Shown: positions 34,496-44,768 of the stretch, piece by piece
How positions within the stretch are numbered: position 1 is the first letter of the stretch
How the letters are laid out: the number at the start of each line of letters is the position of its first letter
Assembly (NCBI GenBank): GCA_948144175.1
Contig: CANXME010002486.1
Span: 2,790,001 to 2,854,000 of the forward strand
DNA length: 64,000 nucleotides
Direction: 5' to 3'
Source of the DNA: Closterium sp. NIES-65
Lineage: Eukaryota > Streptophyta > Zygnematophyceae > Desmidiales > Closteriaceae
Translations under genes and position numbers: made by a program
Notes under the pieces: generated by a model
The model's database searches: none
Seen by the model: the letters and a program-made list of their open reading frames with translations, nothing else
Told to the model about the DNA's origin: nothing

Positions 34496-35589
34496 TGTTG
34501 GTGTAAGGGCCTAATAAACTCAAGCTATTAAGACTTTATCACACTTAAAACCTCTCCTCGGGGTCACCTCCAAGGGTCCTTGGGTGGCTGGTACAAGACC
34601 AGCCCCTATCCTCGGGTCCGAGTTTGTAGAGAGAGGGATCAAGAGGGACTTAGTCAAAACAGCAAGAGTACCTTGAACGTCGCGCAGCGTATCGTGCAGA
34701 CCGTCGATCGGATTAAGCTGAGAATTTCCTATATCGAAGCTCTCTCCAAGAGCTTTAAAATAAGCCAAGTTGCCTCGCGAAAAGTTCTGCCATTGCGAAG
34801 TTATGGCTCGGACAGCGTTAGCCTAGCGTTGGAGTGCTAGCGTACTAGCGTTGACTCGGGTAGCATTCCGCCGTCGCACCGCGTAGAAAAGAAATTCCAG
34901 CAAGGAAGGAATTTGCTTGAATCAATTTTGACTATATTCAGGTACAAACAGAGAAGGAATAAATAGCTCTAGCTAGGAAGGACCTTGGGAATCAACCTGG
35001 GAACAACCAGGGATGATCCCAAATAATTCCAAGCAACAGAACCAACCTGGCTGGACAAAATAGCAGGTGATAGGTTGGTGAACAACCTCTGGTTCTGTTT
35101 TTCCAACCTGGGAAAACAACAACCAGGTTCAGGTCCTAAAAACAGAACCTGTTTTGTCTTTGCCCAACCAGCCAAATGCTGGTTCCGCTGGTTTCCCCTG
35201 GCCCTGTAGCATGCAGATACAGACAAACAACATCCAACCTTCACCTAAATTGTACCCCTATAGTGCCTGCCCTGCTACACTATAGTCAACCAAACAAAAC
35301 AGTACAATTTCGAGTTGGATAGAACTGAATCTGCGCAATCAAGTAAGTTGAACCGCAAAGCTTCCATCTTCGGTTCCTTTGCGAGCTCGTCCTTTCTGCT
35401 TGTACTGTTCATAGCGCGTACAATGTTATGCCGAAGCGCACATTGTGCGAGTACCTGCAAATGCTTCAAGCGAAAATTGCGAAAGCAAACAAACACACGA
35501 ACATACCATTCACACGCAAATGCATTCGCATACGCATACTCGAACAATCAGACGGCAGGATGTCGTGCAATGTGAATTTGCACCCAACA
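34496..35589 (-). repeat. E5 3' LTR
   Basis: 1094 bp, TGTTGGTGTAAGG...ACCCAACA; nearly identical to 40259-41352. Confidence 0.95.
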
Positions 35590-35603
35590 CACTCCCCCTC
35601 AGC
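35590..35603 (-). other. E5 polypurine tract
   Basis: CACTCCCCCTCAGC on the plus strand, that is GCTGAGGGGGAGTG on the element strand, abutting the 3' LTR. The same tract is at 32310-32323 (E4) and 54330-54343 (E7). Confidence 0.88.
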
Positions 35604-35631
35604 CTGCCGGCTGCATCCCCATCATTTCATA

Positions 35632-38600
35632 CTAGTTCATGCTCATTCCACTCATGCGCACACAACGCCAATGAGGCTCATCCGCAAGCCTCTTGGTGAG
35701 GAAGTCTGCTGGCTGCTGGTGAGTCTTGATGTAGATCGGATTCACCGTCCCCCTCTTCACCTCCTTACGCAGCCAGTGCCACTTGATACGCATGTGCTTA
35801 TTGAGCCCATGAAGCACAGCGTTCCTGGCCATCCCAAGAGCTCCCTTGCTATCACAAAACAGCGGCGTAGCAACCTTTTGCTCCTGGCCAATCTCAACCA
35901 ACAGCCTCCTCAGCTAAATCACCTCCTTCACCCCATGGAACATCGCCATGTACTCTGATTCCACGGAAGAGAGTGCTGTCTCCGTCTGCTTCTTTGACCT
36001 CCAACTAACCGGTCCTCCCCCAACTACACAGATGTATCCTCCCACAGATGAGGAATCCTCCTTCTCAGAGGCCCACGTAGCATCAGTAAAGCAAGTGAGA
36101 AAAAGCTTGCCTTCTCCAAGCCTCTCCCCCTTCTCTTTCAGCACCTCAACCCCTTTCTGCTTCACCTGTGCAGATGCGGAGTATTGAACTCCAATGCTTG
36201 GGTGAGAGTTCAGATACTTCACCACACGCTCAGCTGCATCCACCTGCTCCTCTGATGGATTCTGCACTACCCTAGCCAGCTGCCCAACCGAGAAAGAGAT
36301 GTCGGGTCTCGTGTGAACTGCTGCATACAAGAGGCTGCCCACCAAGGACTGAAATTGCTGCTGCTCCTCGGCTTCAACCCCTTCATCCTCTGCAGCTTTC
36401 ACAAGCTTGAATTCTGCTGGCAGGGGAGTTGCAACCTTGCGCTCATTCTCAATTCCGTACTTCTCCCCAAGCTCCTTGATGAACTTCTCCTGGTGCAGCT
36501 TCAACCACCTGTGATCTGGATCCCTCTCTACGTGCATCCCGAGGTAGTACTTTACCTCCCCAAGGTTCTTGCACTTGAAGTTCTCCATCAGCTGCTGCTG
36601 CACCTTCTGGATCTCCTTCATGCTGCTGCTAAAGAGAAGAATGTCGTCCACATAGACCAGAAACAGCACCAGCTTCTCCCCCTCCCCCTTGAGAAAGAGG
36701 CTCTCATCACAGCTGCTGGTCCTGAATCCCATCTCCTCTAAAACAGCTGCCAACTTCTGGTACCAGCAGCGTGGCGCCTGCTTCAAGCCGTAGATGGACT
36801 TTTTCAGCTTGCACACTCTGCCCGTACCATCCTCATACCCAGACGGCTGCGTCATGAACACCTCCTCCTCTAAAATCCCGTTGAGAAATGCCGTTGATAT
36901 GTCCATCTGGATAATGAACTTCCCACTAACGGCTGCATCTGCCAACAAGACACGAAGGGTAGGGGGTTTGGCAGTGGGAGCAAAGATCTCATTGAAGTCC
37001 CGCTTCTCCTTCTGCATAAACCCCTTAGCCACCAACCTACTCTTGTAGATGGTGACCTGCCCCTTGTCGTCAGTCTTGATCCTTAGCACCCACTTGCATT
37101 GTACCGCTTTCTTTCCCTCAGGCAGCACCACTAGTTCCCAAGTCCCATTCTCCAGCAGGCTCTGGTACTCAGCATCCCTGGAAGCTAGCCATTTGTCCCT
37201 ATCTGGTCCAGCTAATGCCTCCTCCATGCTAGCTGGTTCCTCTGGTGCAGGGGCAAGAAAACAGTACGCAGGTTGATCCTCCTCATCCGGGTCATAGCCA
37301 TGCGGTAGAATCAGCAATGCCTCCTCGGTCCCAAGCTGCTGCTCCGCTACATCAGCTCCTGCAGTCAGCTTTTTAGTAGCCATACGGGTACGTCCTGGCC
37401 TGGAGACGGGTGTCTCCCATCCCTTCATAATAACACCCTTCGGCTTCTTAGTTTTCCCCTGCTGCTGCTCTCCTCCCTCGGATCCAGCAGCTCCACTAGT
37501 GCTACCGCTAATCTCCACACCATCACCTCCACCAGCAGGTGCCTCCTGCACCTTCTCTTTATCACCACCCTCTGCAGCTGCCTCCTCTCCCTCCTCCCAC
37601 ACACTAGGAGTCAGGTCCAGCTGCATGGTGATCTGCTCCATCTGCTGGGACACCCTGGCCTCCGGCTGTTTCTCCCAGCTCCCATACATCATGCCCTCAA
37701 CAAACTTCACATCCCTGCTGTCAAATAACACACCCTTGGAGGGTTCCCACAGCAGCCATCCCTTGCTCTCAGCAGCCAGCCCCAAATGCACACACCAGAT
37801 TGCACTCGCCCCCAACTTACTGCGGTAGGTCTTGGGGACGTGGGCGACTGCCATGCAACCGAACACCCTCAGCATGTCCACCGGCGGCTTCCTCCCAAGC
37901 CACCTCTCCAACGGCACCCACGAGTCATCCCCAACCTTTGTGAGTACCCTGTTCCTAGCGACGGTAGCGTGCCGAACAGCATGGGGCCACATGGAGTTGC
38001 CCAGCCCAGATTCTATGAGCAGCGCCCTAGCTGTCTCCAGAATTGTCCGGTTCGCCCGTTCTGCTACACCGTTAGACTGTGGGGTGTAAGCCGTGGTCAG
38101 CTCCCTCTGGATGCCCTGCTTCTTGAGCCAGGCCGTCATCTCAGCTCCAAGGAACTCACCACCCCGATCTGTCCTAATCCGCTTCACCACACACTCCGCT
38201 TGCTTCTCCACGAATGGCAGCCAATCTTCCCGTATCGTAGAGGCGGCATGGTCCTTCTGCTTCAGCGGATATGCCCACATAAGCCTGCTCCAATCATCCA
38301 CAATGGTCAGGAAGTACCGCTCCCCCTTGTGTCCCTGAACCGGCAGCGGCCCCACCAAGTCCATGTGGACCAGCTCCAACGGCTTCTTGCTCCTGCCAGC
38401 CACACTATGGAAGGGGAAACGGGTAAACTTTGAGAGCAAACAGATTTCACAGTTATCATCGGGTGGTTGTCCGTTCAGCTTCAAGCCCTTAACGGCTCCA
38501 TCCTTCTCCAGCTGCTTCAGCAAAGGCATTGCCACATGCCCCAAGCGTCGGTGTGCCGTTGCCCAATCCGTCTCCCCAGATCTGGCCGACACTTTCACAC

Positions 38601-40212
38601 CAACCCCTCCAACGGCGTTGCACTCCCCCTGGGATGCAGACCCCTCTCTAGCCTGCCCCTCACCATGCCACGCCAGCGCCGGCAGCTGCCACATAGATCT
38701 GTACACGTCCTTGCTCTCGTGCAGATCCCAAAGCACCCGATTGCCCAGCTTCCCCTTATAAGTGCGAGCCCCATCCGTGTTGGTGTTCACCCCAGCCTTG
38801 CCAAGCTTACGGAGGGAGATGAGGTTGGCCTTCAGGTCGGGGACGAGGAGAACGTCGTGCAGCACCACCGGCTTGCCATCCGCTCCCTTAAATGCAGCTC
38901 GTCCCGCACCAGCCACCTTCAACATATGTCCAGAGGCAGAGCACACCTCATTAATCGGTGCAGCGCGTACGTCGTCCAGCAGGTCCTTGCGCGGCGTCAT
39001 TGTCCAAGCAGCGCCTGTGTCCAACACCCAATAGTCCAGGGGGTGCAGCTCTGCTCCAGCCTTAGCAGATGCGTCTCCTTGCTCCCCCTTGTCTCCCATA
39101 TGGAAGAATTGGCCCGCGGTGCGCTCCTTCTTCTTCTCCACACCGCCGTTGCCCTTTGGGTTGTTGTCGGACGAATCAGCGATCATGTTGGCACCGTTTT
39201 TCTGGTTCCTCCGCGCGCCGCCATCCTGGTGACGATTCTGGGGGGTCCATCCATCGGGTTTCTTATAGCACAAAAACCAGGGGTGCCCTTCCTTCTCACA
39301 ATACCAGCAACTCCCTTTCATTTTGCCACCAGCACCCGACTTGCCCCCACGTCCAGATTTTGCACCGCGACCCCAACCGGTACCTCCTTGTTGGTCGTTG
39401 GAGTCGTCGTCTTTCTTTGCACCGCGTCCAGCACCACCGAAGCCACGTCCTTTGCCACGTCGGCTCCCTTGCATCCCGTAGCCGCTGCTGCCGTCGTCTC
39501 CACCCCTCAGTTGGCGGCGACGGAAGTCCTCCTCCAGAATCTTCGTCCGCACCCACTCGAGCGTCCACAAGCTCTGGTTCTGCGGCAGGCTCAATCCGCT
39601 CGTAAATTGAAGCCACGATTCCGGCAGCAGCGAGAGCATCTTCAAGCACTTTGTTTGCTCCGGGTAGGTGATTCCTGCGGTCGCCAACTTCGCGTAGAGG
39701 TCGCGCAATTTGTCCAGGACAGGTTGCACCGGCTCTCCCTCGCTCAGGCGCAACGCGGACAGCTCCCTCTCCAGCATCAATGTTGCAACAACGGAGGTCG
39801 GGGCGTGCAGCTCCTTCAACACCGTCCACGCCTTCGGACCGCACTCAACCTCCGGCAGCAGGTGCATGACGTGGTGACGCTGGTTCAGCTCCAAACTCTG
39901 CGACATCAAGTAGTAGCCAGCCGAGGCGCGCTCGTCCCAATCTTCCTGAAGGGCGGGGTCACTCGGTCTAGGCTCCTCCCCAATCATTAGTTTCAGCAAT
40001 CCGATTTGACGGAAATAAAGTTGCATTTTCCAGGCCCAATCATCATAGCCCTCACCATTGAACTTCTCGACGGTGAAGTTTTTCAGCACCTCCTTGATCA
40101 GCGAGCCCTGGCTTGTTCGCGCTCCCCTTGGCGCAGAAACACCAGAATCATGGCTGCCGCTACGATCTTGGGCTGAAGATTCACCAGCTACCGCCGAGGT
40201 GTTGCCCGCCAT
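35632..40212 (-). pseudogene. E5 gag-pol polyprotein region (fossil, about one break)
   Basis: The longest continuous family A polyprotein in the window. Approximate residues from MAGNTS: UBN2-type gag 35-240; RG-rich basic region 240-298; zinc knuckle 302-315; protease DTG 398-400; integrase HHCC from 553; catalytic Asp 617, Asp 681 and Glu 717 (D-64-D-36-E spacing, normal for copia); linker rich in Glu/Gly/Gln 830-920; reverse transcriptase with YVDD near 1186; RNase H FTDATWAS near 1375 and SVESEYM near 1415. Gag and pol form one frame. Looks almost whole, with about one break; treated as a fossil. Confidence 0.95.
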
Positions 40213-40243
40213 AGCTACCTATATCGAGGATCACTATAACGCA

Positions 40244-40255
40244 GCTCTGATACCA
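40244..40255 (-). other. E5 primer binding site
   Basis: TGGTATCAGAGC on the minus strand, three bases inside the 5' LTR. Confidence 0.92.
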
Positions 40256-40258
40256 GCT

Positions 40259-41352
40259 TGTTGGTGTAAGGGCCTAATAAACTCAAGCTATTAAGACTTT
40301 ATCACACTTAAAACCTCTCCTCGGGGTCACCTCCAAGGGTCCTTGGGTGGCTGGTACAAGACCAGCCCCTATCCTCGGGTCCGAGTTTGTAGAGAGAGGG
40401 ATCAAGAGGGACTTAGTCAAAACAGCAAGAGTACCTTGAACGTCGCGCAGCGTATCGTGCAGACCGTCGATCGGATTAAGCTGAGAATTTCCTATATCGA
40501 AGCTCTCTCCAAGAGCTTTAAAATAAGCCAAGTTGCCTCGCGAAAAGTTCTGCCATTGCGAAGTTATGGCTCGGACAGCGTTAGCCTAGCGTTGGAGTGC
40601 TAGCGTACTAGCGTTGACTCGGGTAGCATTCCGCCGTCGCACCGCGTAGAGAAGAAATTCCAGCAAGGAAGGAATTTGCTTGAATCAATTTTGACTATAT
40701 TCAGGTACAAACAGAGAAGGAATAAATAGCTCTAGCTAGGAAGGACCTTGGGAATCAACCTTGGAACAACCAGGGATGATCCCAAATAATTCCAAGCAAC
40801 AGAACCAACCTGGCTGGACAAAATAGCAGGTGATAGGTTGGTGAACAACCTCTGGTTCTGTTTTTCCAACCTGGGAAAACAACAACCAGGTTCAGGTCCT
40901 AAAAACAGAACCTGTTTTGTCTTTGCCCAACCAGCCAAATGCTGGTTCCGCTGGTTTCCCCTGGCCCTGTAGCATGCAGATACAGACAAACAACATCCAA
41001 CCTTCACCTAAATTGTACCCCTATAGTGCCTGCCCTGCTACACTATAGTCAACCAAACAAAACAGTACAATTTCGAGTTGGATAGAACTGAATCTGCGCA
41101 ATCAAGTAAGTTGAACCGCAAAGCTTCCATCTTCGGTTCCTTTGCGAGCTCGTCCTTTCTGCTTGTACTGTTCATAGCGCGTACAATGTTATGCTGAAGC
41201 GCACATTGTGCGAGTACCTGCAAATGCTTCAAGCGAAAATTGCGAAAGCAAACAAACACACGAACATACCATTCACACGCAAATGCATTCGCATACGCAT
41301 ACTCGAACAATCAGACGGCAGGATGTCGTGCAATGTGAATTTGCACCCAACA
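40259..41352 (-). repeat. E5 5' LTR
   Basis: 1094 bp; pair of 34496-35589 with about three mismatches. Confidence 0.95.
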
Positions 41353-42325
41353 CAAAAACCAGGGATGCCCTTCCTTCTCACAATACCAGCAACTCCCTTT
41401 CATTTTGCCACCAGCACCCGACTTGCCCCCACGTCCAGATTTCGCACCACGACCCCAACCGGTACCTCCTTGTTGGTCGTTGGAGTCGTCGTCCTTCTTT
41501 GCACCGCGTCCAGCACCACCGAAGCCACGTCCTTTGCCACGTCGGCTCCCTTGCATCCCGTAGCCGCAACTGCCGTCGTCTCCACCCCTCAGTTGACGGC
41601 GACGGAAGTCCTCCTCTAGAATCTTTGTCCGCACCCACTCGAGTGTCCCCGAGCTCTGGTTCTGCGGCAGGCTCAATCCGCTCGTGAATTGAAGCCACGA
41701 TTCCGGCAGCAGCGAGAGCATCTTCAGGCACTTGGTCTGCTCCCGGTAGGTGATTCCCGCGATCGCCAACTTCGCGTAGAGGTCGCGCAATTTGTCCAGC
41801 ACAGGTTGCACTGGCTCTCCCTCGCTCAGGCGCAACGCGGACAGCTCCCTCTCCAGCATCAATGTTGCAACAACGGAGGTCGGGGCGTGTAGCTCCTTCA
41901 ACACCGTCCACGCCTTCGGACCGCACTCAACCTCCGGCAGCAGGTGCATGACGTGGTGACGCTGGTTCAGCTCCAAACTCTGCGACATCAAGTAGTAGCC
42001 AGCCGAGGCGCGCTCGTCCCAATCTTCCTGAAGGGCGGGGTCATTCGGTCTAGGCTCCTCCCCAATCATTAGTTTCAGCAAACCGATCTGACGGAAATAA
42101 AGTTGCATTTTCCAGGCCCAATCATCATAGCCCTCACCATTGAACTTCTCGACGGTGAAGTTTTTCAGCACCTCCTTGATCAGCGAGCCCTGGCTTGTTC
42201 GCGCTCCCCTTGGCGCAGAAACACCAGAATCTTGGCTGCCGCTACGATCTTGGGCTGAAGATTCACCAGCTACCGCCGAGGTGTTGCCCGCCATAGCTAC
42301 CTATAATGAGGATCACTATAACGCA

Positions 42326-42337
42326 GCTCTGATACCA
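42326..42337 (-). other. E4 primer binding site
   Basis: TGGTATCAGAGC on the minus strand, three bases inside the LTR at 42341. Confidence 0.9.
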
Positions 42338-42340
42338 GCT

Positions 42341-43433
42341 TGTTGGTGTAAGGGCCTAATAAACTCAAGCTATTAAGACTTTATCAAACTTAAAACCTCT
42401 CCTCGGGGTCACCTCCAAGGGTCCTTGGGTGCCTGGTACAAGACCAGCCCCTATCCTCGGGTCCGAGTTTGTAGAGAGAGGGATCAAGAGGGACTTAGTC
42501 AAAACAGCAAGAGTACCTTGAACGTCGCGCGACGTATCGTGCAGACCGTCGACCGGATTAAGCTGAGAATTTCGTATATCGAAGCTCACTCTAAGAGCTT
42601 TAAAATGAGCCAAGTTGCCTCGCGAAAAGTTCTGCCATTACGAAGTTATGGCTCGGACAGCGTTAGCCTAGCGTTGGAGTGCTAGCGTACTAGCGTTGAC
42701 TCGGGTAGCATTCCGCCGTCGCATCGCGTAGAAACGAAATTCCAGCAAGGAAGGAATTCGCTTGAATCAATTTCACTATATCCAGGTACAAACAGAGAAG
42801 GAATAAATAGTTCTAGCTAGCAAGGACCTTGGGAATGAACCTGAGAACAACCAGGGATCATCCCAAATAATTCCAAGCAACAGAACCAACCTGGCTGGAC
42901 AAAATAGCAGGTGGTTGGTTGGTAAACAACCTCTGGTTCTGTTTTTCCAACCTGGGAAAACAACAACCAGGTTCAGGTCCTAAAAACAGAACCTGTTTTG
43001 TCTTTGCCCAACCAGCCAAATGCTGGTTCCGCTGGTTTCCCCTGGCCCTGTAGCATGCAGATACAGACAAACAACATCCAACCTTCACCTAAATTGTACC
43101 CCTATAGTGCCTGCCCTGCTACACTATAGTCAACCAAACAAAACAGTACAATTTCGAGTTGGATAGAACTGAATCTGCGCAATCAAGTAAGTTGAACCGC
43201 AAAGCTTCCATCTTGGGTTCCTTTGCGAGCTCGTCCTTTCTGCTTGTACTGTTCATAGCGCGTACAATGTTATGCCGAAGCGCACATTGTGCGAGTACCT
43301 GCAAATGCTTCAAGCGAAAATTGCGAAAGCAAACAAACACACGAACATACCATTCACACGCAAATGCATTCGCACACGCATACTCGTACAATCAGACGGC
43401 AGGATGTCGTGCAATGTGAATTTACACCCAACA
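42341..43433 (-). repeat. E4 5' LTR
   Basis: 1093 bp, TGTTGGTGTAAGG...ACCCAACA. It shares diagnostic features with the LTR at 31217 (CATCGCGTAGAAACG, GAACCTGAGAACAACC), so these two are the natural pair. Confidence 0.92.
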
Positions 43434-43775
43434 AATTGTACCCCTATAGTGCCTGCCCTGCTACACTATAGTCAACCAAACAAAACATTACAATTTCGAG
43501 TTGGATAGAACTGAATCTGCGCAATCAAGTAAGCGGAACCGCAAAGCTTCCATCTTGGGTTCCTTTGCGAGCTCGTCCTTTCTGCTTGTACTGTTCATAG
43601 CGCGTACAATGTTATGCCGAAGCGCACATTGTGCGAGTACCTGCAAATGCTTCAAGCGAAAATTGCGAAAGCAAACAAACACACGAACATACCATTCACA
43701 CGCAAATGCATTCGCATACGCATACTCGTACAATCAGACGGTAGGATGTCGTGCAATGTGAATTTGCACCCAACA
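43434..43775 (-). repeat. Extra partial family A LTR beside E4
   Basis: 342 bp equal to the outer third of a family A LTR, starting inside the LTR at AATTGTACCCC and ending at the true terminus GCACCCAACA, which abuts the GGGCA target duplication. Subtype motif AAGTAAGCGGAACC differs from both full E4 LTRs, so it is not a simple duplication of the neighbour. Confidence 0.9.
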
Positions 43776-43780
43776 GGGCA

Positions 43781-43876
43781 TCGCTCACAACAGCAAGGGG
43801 TAGCTTCTTTGGGACCCATTCACAAAGAAGTTCTTGGTGAGCAGGGACTGCAGGTTGATGGAGAACCTGATGTACA
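43781..43876 (+). pseudogene. B2 fragment between E4 and C
   Basis: About 95 bp continuing B2 (HRSQQQGVASLGPIHKE-like reading), colinear with B1 5980-6078. It ends GTACA (43872-43876), the left target duplication of C. Fossil fragment. Confidence 0.82.
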
Positions 43877-43945
43877 TGTTGGATCCATGTCATTCTGGGT
43901 GCATATCATCCTAACGTCCTGCCTTGTGCTCCTGCTATTTGCGCT

Positions 43946-44722
43946 TGTTGGATGCAAATTCACATTGCACTACATCCTGCCGTCTGTTTGTATGAGTATG
44001 CCGGTCTGTATCTTCATGATACAAGGCCAGGGGAAACCAGCGGAACCAGCTTTTGGCTGGTTGGGCAAAGACGAAACAGGTTCTGTTTTTAGGACCTGAA
44101 CCTGGTTGTTGTTTTCCCAGGTTGGAACCAGAGGTTGTTTACCAACCTACCACCTGCTATTTTGCCAGCTAGGTTGGTTTTGTTGCTTGGAATTATTTGG
44201 GATGATCCCTGGTTGTTCCCAGGTTGATTCCCAAGGTCCTTGCTAGCTAGAGCTTTTTATTCCTTCTCTGTTTGTACCTGAATATAGTCAATTTGATTCA
44301 AGCGAATTCCTCCGTTTCTGGAATTTCGTTTCTACGCGGTGCGACGGCGGAATGCTACCCGAGTCAACGCTAGTACGCTAGCACTCCAACGCTAGGCAAA
44401 CTCTGTCCGAGCCATAACTTCGTAATGGCAGAACTTTTCGCGAAGCAACTTGGTTCATTTTAAAGCTCTTGGAGCGAGCTTCGATATGGTAAATTCTCAG
44501 CTTAATCCGATCAACGGTCTGCACGATACGCTGCGCGACGTTCAAGGTACTCTTGCTGTTTTGACTAAGTCCCTCTTGATCCCTCTCTCTACAAACTCGG
44601 ACCCGAGGATAGGGGCTGGTCTTGTACCAGGCACCCAAGGACCCTTGGAGGTGACCCTGAGGAGAGGTTTTAAGTTTGATAAAATCTCAATAGCTTGAGT
44701 TTATTAGGCCCTTACACCAACA
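43946..44722 (+). repeat. E6 5' LTR (shortened)
   Basis: Starts TGTTGGATGCAAATTC and ends TTACACCAACA, but is about 315 bp shorter than other family A LTRs. Confidence 0.88.
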
Positions 44723-44725
44723 AGC

Positions 44726-44737
44726 TGGTATCAGAGC
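44726..44737 (+). other. E6 primer binding site
   Basis: TGGTATCAGAGC, three bases after the LTR. Confidence 0.9.
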
Positions 44738-44768
44738 TGCGTTATAGTGATCCTCATTATAGGTAGCT

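Larger units (their letters stand above)
34496..41352 (-). mobile_element. E5: young, nearly whole family A copia element inside E4
   Basis: Minus-strand element between perfect target duplications CAAAA (34491-34495 and 41353-41357). Parts: 5' LTR 40259-41352, primer site 40244-40255, gag-pol 40212 to about 35632, polypurine tract 35590-35603, 3' LTR 34496-35589. The LTRs are both 1094 bp and differ at about three sites by eye (about 0.3%). The coding region looks nearly whole, with about one break. It is very close to E7. Confidence 0.96.
32319..42294 (-). pseudogene. E4 gag-pol region, interrupted by E5 (fossil)
   Basis: Gag starts MAGNTSAVAGESS at 42294 and runs to the zinc knuckle, where E5 is inserted (41352/34496). 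Beyond E5 the coding region resumes with the end of the knuckle region, protease (LDTGAAWTM), reverse transcriptase (YVDD near 33370) and RNase H (FTDATWAS, SSVESEYMA). No integrase was found. Clearly a fossil; the element could only have moved with help from relatives if part was already missing before E5 landed. Confidence 0.88.
31217..43775 (-). mobile_element. E4: family A copia element inside B2, itself split by E5
   Basis: Minus strand. Target duplication GGGCA at 31212-31216 and 43776-43780. Parts: 3' LTR 31217-32309; coding region 32319-34495, resuming at 41353-42294 after E5; primer site 42326-42337; 5' LTR 42341-43433; then an extra 342-bp LTR piece (43434-43775) before the target duplication. 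The two full LTRs are close to each other, while the extra piece is of another subtype. Part of the polyprotein region is absent. Two or more breaks. See the finding on how the extra piece may have arisen. Confidence 0.92.

Noticed and set aside
33627-34523. Novel protein starting MSLLGPYTN joined to a gag-like part
   Set aside because: The first residues are the end of an A LTR read in frame into the interrupted host element; the same artefact occurs near 24125, 49485 and 53264.
38467-39990. A long open frame of about 500 codons on the strand opposite E5 gag-pol (similar ones at 1442-2722, 12337-13533, 28206-29303)
   Set aside because: These are antisense shadows of GC-rich gag-pol; they recur wherever the A polyprotein does and have low-complexity Leu/Arg/Ser composition with no domain.
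43159-43419. Ser/Arg-rich 86-residue ORF repeated many times (MDRTESAQSS...)
   Set aside because: It lies antisense within the family A LTR and recurs simply because the LTR recurs.
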